A DNA stretch of 64,000 bases, from positions 186,001 to 250,000 of the forward strand of contig NZ_JADJNN010000008.1 in assembly GCF_016714285.1 (NCBI RefSeq), given 5' to 3'. Shown here piece by piece: positions 59,835 through 64,000 of the stretch. A model generated the notes under the pieces. That model searched no databases, had not been told where the DNA came from, and saw only the letters and a program-made list of their open reading frames with translations. Every line of letters begins with the position of its first letter. Position 1 is the stretch's first letter. The position numbers and the translations under genes were made by a program. Source of the DNA: Nannocystis sp. GTDB taxonomy: Bacteria > Myxococcota_A > Polyangia > Nannocystales > Nannocystaceae.

Positions 59835-61875
59835 CACCGCCGTGGGTGGCGCCGCTGTGTTCGGCGATCACCGCCAGCAGATCGGCGCCGTACTTCTCGG
59901 CCTTGGCCGGGCCGATCCCGTGGGCCAGGAGCAGCTGTTCACGCGAGCTCGGGCGCAGCAGCGCGAGGTCGCGCAGGCTGCGGTCGCTGGCGACGACGTA
60001 GGGCGGCACGCCGTCGCGGCCGGCGAGCTCCATGCGGCGGCCGCGGAGGCGCTGGAACAGGGCCAGGCCGGCGGCGTCGAGGGCCACCTCATCGCTGGTC
60101 TCGGCCGGGCCGCGGGTGGGCCTGGGCATCGACTTGCCGCTCGTGTGGGGCAGCATGCGGGTGACGCTGAGCGCGGGGAGCAGGAGGCGGGCCGGGGCCT
60201 CGCCCTTCATCACGCGGCGGCCGGCCTCGGTGAGGACCGCGAGGGGTTTGTCGTCGCCGGAGAACTCGACCCAGCCGGCGACGATGCAGCGCCGGAGCAG
60301 GCGCATGAGCCAGGCGGGGTCGTACTCCTTGAGGCTGGCGAAGGTGGGGGTGTGGATCAGGCCGGAGCGCTCGAGGCGGTCGTCGGCGCGGCCGGCGAGG
60401 AGGTTGGCGGCCGCGGCGAGGCCGAAGCGGCGGTGCACGCGGGCGACCGCGCTGAGGGCCTTGCGGACGATGAGGGTGACGGTCGCGGGGTCGGCTGTCC
60501 CGCGGGCCAGGTCGAGACAGACGTCGCAGCGGCCGCAGCCGCCGAGCGCCTCGCCCTCGTCGCCGAAGTAGCGGAGGATCGCGTCGTGGCGGCACGAGCC
60601 GCCCTCGGCCCAGCGCATGAGCTCGAGGAAGAGGTTCCACTTGTGCTCGACGACGGCGGGCTGGGGCGGGCTGTCCTCGCTGCCGCGCTCGATGAGGCGC
60701 CGGCGCAGCGGCATGTCGCCGGGGGCGATGAGCATGAGGGCGTGGGCGTCGGCGCCGTCGCGACCGGCGCGGCCGACCTCCTGGTAGTAGGCCTCGAGCG
60801 AGCTCGGCGGGGCCAGGTGGATCACGGCGCGCACGTCGGCGCGATCGATGCCCATGCCGAAGGCGTTGGTGGCGACGACGACGTCGAGCTGGCTGAGCAT
60901 GAACTGCTCCTGCGCCCGCTCGCGGACCTGGGGCTCGAGGCCGGCGTGGTAGGCCTTGCAGCGCCAGCCCTGGCCGGCCAGGCGGGCCTGCTCCTGCTCG
61001 GCGGACTTGCGGGTCGGGGCGTAGACGATCGCCGTTCCAGAGACGAGGCTGCGGCTGAGGGTCTTGCTGGGGCCGCGGCCGAGTGCTTGCGCGAGCAATT
61101 GATCGACGGCGTGGTCGCGGCTGCGGCGGTCGTCGTCCTCGCGGACCTGGAGGGCGAGGTTGGGGCGGGCGAAGCCCTGGATCAGCTGCGGGGTGTCGCT
61201 GTGGAGGCCGAGGCGGGCGAGGATCTCGTCGCGGACGATCGGCGTGGCGGTGGCGGTGCAGGCGAGCACGCGGGCGTGGGCGTGCTCGCGCACCAGCTCG
61301 CCGATCTGCAGGTACTCGGGGCGGAAGTCGTGGCCCCACTCGCTGATGCAGTGGGCCTCGTCGATGGCGAGCAGGGGGACGTGGATCTTGCGCAGGATCT
61401 CGCGGAAGGCGGGCGAGCCGAGGCGCTCGGGGGCGGCGTAGATCAGCTTGTACTGGCCGCGGGCGAGGCCGGAGAGGCGGGCGCTGATCTCGTGGCCGGG
61501 CAGGGTGCTGGCGAGGAAGGTCGCCGCGACGCCGCGGGCTTGCAGGGCCTGGACCTGGTCGGCCATCAGGGCGATCAGCGGCGAGAGCACCACGGTGGTG
61601 CCCGGCAGCAGCAGCGCCGGGAGCTGAAAGCTGAGGCTCTTGCCGCCGCCGGTCGGGGCGATCAGCAGCAGGCGGCCGGCGTTCAGGAGGGTGGTGATCG
61701 CCTCGCGCTGGCCGGGGCGGAAGCTCTCGAGGCCGAGCTGGCGCAGGGCGGCCTCGAGGTCGAAGCCGTGATCATGATCGAGGCCATGATCGAGGCCATG
61801 ATCGAGGCCGTGATCGAGGCCGTGATCGAGGGCTCGAACATCCGCGTCGACGTCCATGTCGGCTGGGGCGCTCAC
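59824..61875 (-). CDS. recQ: ATP-dependent DNA helicase RecQ
   Basis: A 3'-5' helicase of recombination repair, 683 residues. Motifs: I LIAPTGGGKSLSFQLPALL, II LLAIDEAHCISEWGHDFRPEY with the aromatic loop, IV IVYAPTRKSAE, V/VI VVVATNAFGMGIDRADVR and YYQEVGRAGRDG. The RecQ zinc-binding region is CRHDAILRYFGDEGEALGGCGRCDVC. A winged-helix and a C-terminal HRDC domain (LALFQRLRGRRMELAGRDGVPPYVVASD, HGIGPAKAEKYGADLL) complete it. Unusually, residues 17-37 are tandem DHGL repeats, encoded by a 12-bp array. Two ATGs (61875, and the Met at residue 7) could start it. Confidence 0.95.
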   Translation of the reverse strand: MSAPADMDVDADVRALDHGLDHGLDHGLDHGLDHDHGFDLEAALRQLGLESFRPGQREAITTLLNAGRLLLIAPTGGGKSLSFQLPALLLPGTTVVLSPLIALMADQVQALQARGVAATFLASTLPGHEISARLSGLARGQYKLIYAAPERLGSPAFREILRKIHVPLLAIDEAHCISEWGHDFRPEYLQIGELVREHAHARVLACTATATPIVRDEILARLGLHSDTPQLIQGFARPNLALQVREDDDRRSRDHAVDQLLAQALGRGPSKTLSRSLVSGTAIVYAPTRKSAEQEQARLAGQGWRCKAYHAGLEPQVRERAQEQFMLSQLDVVVATNAFGMGIDRADVRAVIHLAPPSSLEAYYQEVGRAGRDGADAHALMLIAPGDMPLRRRLIERGSEDSPPQPAVVEHKWNLFLELMRWAEGGSCRHDAILRYFGDEGEALGGCGRCDVCLDLARGTADPATVTLIVRKALSAVARVHRRFGLAAAANLLAGRADDRLERSGLIHTPTFASLKEYDPAWLMRLLRRCIVAGWVEFSGDDKPLAVLTEAGRRVMKGEAPARLLLPALSVTRMLPHTSGKSMPRPTRGPAETSDEVALDAAGLALFQRLRGRRMELAGRDGVPPYVVASDRSLRDLALLRPSSREQLLLAHGIGPAKAEKYGADLLAVIAEHSGATHGGAAR
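61765..61833. repeat. 12-bp tandem repeat inside recQ (GAGGCCATGATC)
   Basis: About five units encode the Asp-His-Gly-Leu repeats at the RecQ N terminus. Because the unit is a multiple of three, copy-number change alters length but not frame. Confidence 0.85.
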
Positions 61876-61941
61876 AGGCGGCGAGGATGATCTGCGGCGT
61901 GCTCGCGCGCAAGTGGCGGATCGCAGATCACGGCGATGCGA

Positions 61942-63993
61942 TCAGGGCGCGGGCTTCGGGGTGCTGCGGGCGAGCTGGAATTCGAGGCGCAGGCGGCCGT
62001 CGACGATGTCGGCGGCGAGCCGGGCGGAGCGACCGGTGAGCCAGCCCTGGGCGAAGTTCAGCTCGCGCTGGGCGTCGTCGATGGTCGCGAACAGCTGCCA
62101 GAGATCGGGGAGCTCGAGGTAGAAGGCGGGCAGCACCGCGGCGCTGCGCTCCAGCCCGAGCATCCACGATAGGCGGTCGTTGCTGTCGGCGACCATGGCC
62201 CAGCCGGCCTCGATGTCGCGATCGCCGGCGCGGACGGTGCCGGGGTCGGTCATGAGGTAGAGCGAGGCGGGGACCTCGGCGTCGGGGATCTGGGCCTGTT
62301 CGACCTTGCCGGTGATCTGCGGCAGCGTGACCGGCGAGAAGCGGACCCCGCCGAGGCCCATCAGCGAGCGCAGCAGCGCGAGGTCCTGACCTTGCAGGCG
62401 CATGTAGCCGATGAAGTCGCCGCTCGGGTTGCCGCGCTGGATGTGGAGGCTGCGCAGGCTGCCGCCGAGGCCCTCGATGCGGCCGACGGCCTCGAGCGCC
62501 TGGCCGAGCATGACGGTCTCCATGCGGCCGCCCTGCTGCTTGGGCCAGCGCTGGGCGGCGCCGAAGAAGTTGGGCCAGGTCTCGAGGAAGAGGACCAGCG
62601 CGCCCCACTCGTCGGCGCGGTTGATCGTGTCCATGAGCTCGCGCTCGGGCTTGGCGTAGAGGCCGGCGGCCAGCTCGTCGAAGCCCGACAGCGCCGGGAA
62701 GCCGGCGGTGCGCAGGCAGGCGAGGCTGCCGTCGCACAGGCCGGAGATCGTCGGCACGCTGGCGGCGGCGGGGCTGCGCGTGAGCAGGCGGGTCAGCGTC
62801 TCGCGGGCCGCGTCGTCGCGCGGCTCCCACTGGAAGGTGGCCTGCAGGGTGTCGCCGTCGACGACGACCTCGAGGCGGGCGCCGGAGAACAGGCGTCGGG
62901 TCTCGCGCAGACTGCTGAGCGCCGCGGCCTCGGCGAGCGAGGACTGCACGCCCTCGGTGTACCAGCGCTGGCGGCCCACGGCCTCGGCGACCGACATGAC
63001 CTCCTGGACCGGCGGCAAGGCGTCGGCGTCGGCGTAGACGACGAAGTCGCCGCGCAGGGTGCTGAGCGGGGCGAGCGAGGCGATCGGCGCGGACAGGGCC
63101 TGCTGGACCACGGCCAGGCGCTCGGGGTCGAAGGCGGCGCCGGTGCCGGCCTCGAAGGTGAAGAAGTCGATCGCGACAGCGCCGTCGGCGGCGCGGATGA
63201 GCAGGAGCTCGCGGCTTCCGCCGGTGCACAGCTCACTCGGGCCGAGCTGGCCGCACAGGCTGTCGGTCTCGGGGGAGCGGTTCTTGCCGGCGAGGCGGCG
63301 CAGCGGCGCGAGCATCAGGCCGAGGTCCTTCACGGGCACGTGGACCCGCGAGTGCGTGCCGAGAGCGCCGGCGCGGCGGGCCAGCTCGCCCTGATCCGCC
63401 GTCGGCTTGGTGATCAGCGGCGGGGGGGGCGGCGGTGGTTGTTGAAAGATCGGGCTCGGCAGGGGCTCGATCTGCGGCGGGGTGATCGGCGGCGGCTGCA
63501 TGCGATCGTAGTCGCGGGGGCCGGGGCCGACGTCGGAGGGCGTGATGCCGGGGAAGGGGTCGGGCGGGAGGTTGGTGCCGCGTTGCAGCAGGGCCCGCAC
63601 ACCGGCCGCGTCGCCGAGCGGGCGCATCAGGGTGGCGGTGATCACGGCGTCGGGGTCGAGGCCGAGGCGGGCGGCGACGTCGTCGACGCGCGGGTCGAAG
63701 CCGAGTTCGTTGCCGGCGCGGGCGAGGTCGCGGACGACGTCGGGGCCGAGCGGGAGCGCCTGCAGCCACCGCTGCGCCTTGCCCGGGCGCAGGCCGATGT
63801 AGACGAGGCCGCCGGCGAGGAAGCCCGGCGCGGCGCCGAGATCGGCGGCGGGCAGCGGCGGGATCCGGGCCTGGATGGCCGCGAGCGCCGGGTCGTCGCT
63901 GCCACCCACACCGCTGCCCGACTTGCAGGCCGACAGCGCGAGGGTCAGGGCGGCGAGGCCACACAGCGACGACGAGACGGATGGGCGTGACAC
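61942..63993 (-). CDS. Large lipoprotein of unknown function
   Basis: A 683-residue exported lipoprotein: signal peptide with lipobox ALSAC (Cys23), a short Gly/Ser linker and a folded region. A Pro-rich stretch with PPPPPPP (about 165-200) separates the N-terminal part from the rest. The body is mixed alpha/beta with a Ca/Cys-poor composition; DSLCGQLGPSELC and SGLCDGSLACLR are the few Cys pairs. I do not recognise the family. Segments such as SLRGDFVVYADADALPPVQEVM recall self-repeated domains of DUF-type surface proteins. The GTG at 63993 is 7 bp inside the window, so the start could extend further upstream. Confidence 0.82.
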   Translation of the reverse strand: MSRPSVSSSLCGLAALTLALSACKSGSGVGGSDDPALAAIQARIPPLPAADLGAAPGFLAGGLVYIGLRPGKAQRWLQALPLGPDVVRDLARAGNELGFDPRVDDVAARLGLDPDAVITATLMRPLGDAAGVRALLQRGTNLPPDPFPGITPSDVGPGPRDYDRMQPPPITPPQIEPLPSPIFQQPPPPPPPLITKPTADQGELARRAGALGTHSRVHVPVKDLGLMLAPLRRLAGKNRSPETDSLCGQLGPSELCTGGSRELLLIRAADGAVAIDFFTFEAGTGAAFDPERLAVVQQALSAPIASLAPLSTLRGDFVVYADADALPPVQEVMSVAEAVGRQRWYTEGVQSSLAEAAALSSLRETRRLFSGARLEVVVDGDTLQATFQWEPRDDAARETLTRLLTRSPAAASVPTISGLCDGSLACLRTAGFPALSGFDELAAGLYAKPERELMDTINRADEWGALVLFLETWPNFFGAAQRWPKQQGGRMETVMLGQALEAVGRIEGLGGSLRSLHIQRGNPSGDFIGYMRLQGQDLALLRSLMGLGGVRFSPVTLPQITGKVEQAQIPDAEVPASLYLMTDPGTVRAGDRDIEAGWAMVADSNDRLSWMLGLERSAAVLPAFYLELPDLWQLFATIDDAQRELNFAQGWLTGRSARLAADIVDGRLRLEFQLARSTPKPAP

Positions 63994-64000
63994 GGCCGCG

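Overview
The window is high-GC (roughly 70 percent) chromosomal DNA from a myxobacterium, most likely of the Nannocystis/Plesiocystis type. The evidence is the number of lipoproteins with Ser/Thr/Gly/Asp-rich linkers, a Cys-rich 'CGDG...CDDG' repeat lipoprotein, a Ser/Thr kinase with a TPR tail, an nSTAND-WD40 protein, a PilZ protein, hybrid signalling proteins and a major-vault-protein homologue. This assignment is from gene style only; there is no rRNA or marker phylogeny in the window. No tRNA, rRNA, CRISPR array or complete mobile element was recognised.

Layout. 1-8.7 kb: 5' part of ferrochelatase, a phosphopantetheinyl transferase, and a glycogen block (glgX-glgB on minus, malQ divergent on plus). 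7.7-11.9 kb: surface lipoproteins (Cys-rich, VWA-type, esterase-type). 11.9-20.5 kb, all minus strand: an amino-acid:cation symporter, a TrpB2-type tryptophan synthase beta chain, a GAF sensor histidine kinase whose stop overlaps the start of tryptophanase, then a response regulator and a Roadblock-like protein. Together these form a candidate tryptophan/indole signalling module. 20.5-26.3 kb: lipoproteins, one carrying two truncated-globin-like domains, a DciA-like protein and a PilZ protein. 26.5-36.2 kb: polyprenol-phosphate mannosyltransferase, class IV aminotransferase, a beta-propeller lipoprotein, a possible caspase-like protein, an aldo/keto reductase and two tandem paralogues with a Cys/His N-terminal domain. 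36.2-48.7 kb: Ser/Thr kinase, a small operon ending in a DHH-like protein, a bacterial major vault protein homologue, a broken aldo/keto reductase, and an NTPase-WD40 protein. 48.7-64 kb: OPT transporter, ferredoxin-NADP reductase, receiver-DUF4388 protein, radical SAM/DUF2344 protein, DnaJ, lipoyl synthase, histidine phosphatase, GIY-YIG protein, RecQ and a large lipoprotein.

Non-coding patterns recur through the window. A short hairpin with a TGTCC/GGACA core and usually a 4-nt loop sits at many gene 3' ends and also inside coding frames. Gene termini, including stop or start codons, are tandemly duplicated into the adjacent intergenic DNA at four places. Tandem arrays with 10- to 12-bp units are frequent.

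Sequence quality. About 660 bp at 58.1-58.76 kb is almost pure G/C with long G runs, and a G20 run lies at 48633-48652; both look like artefacts. Three long genes have apparent frameshifts that a one-base change in a homopolymer would cure, so they are annotated as probable intact genes with sequence errors.
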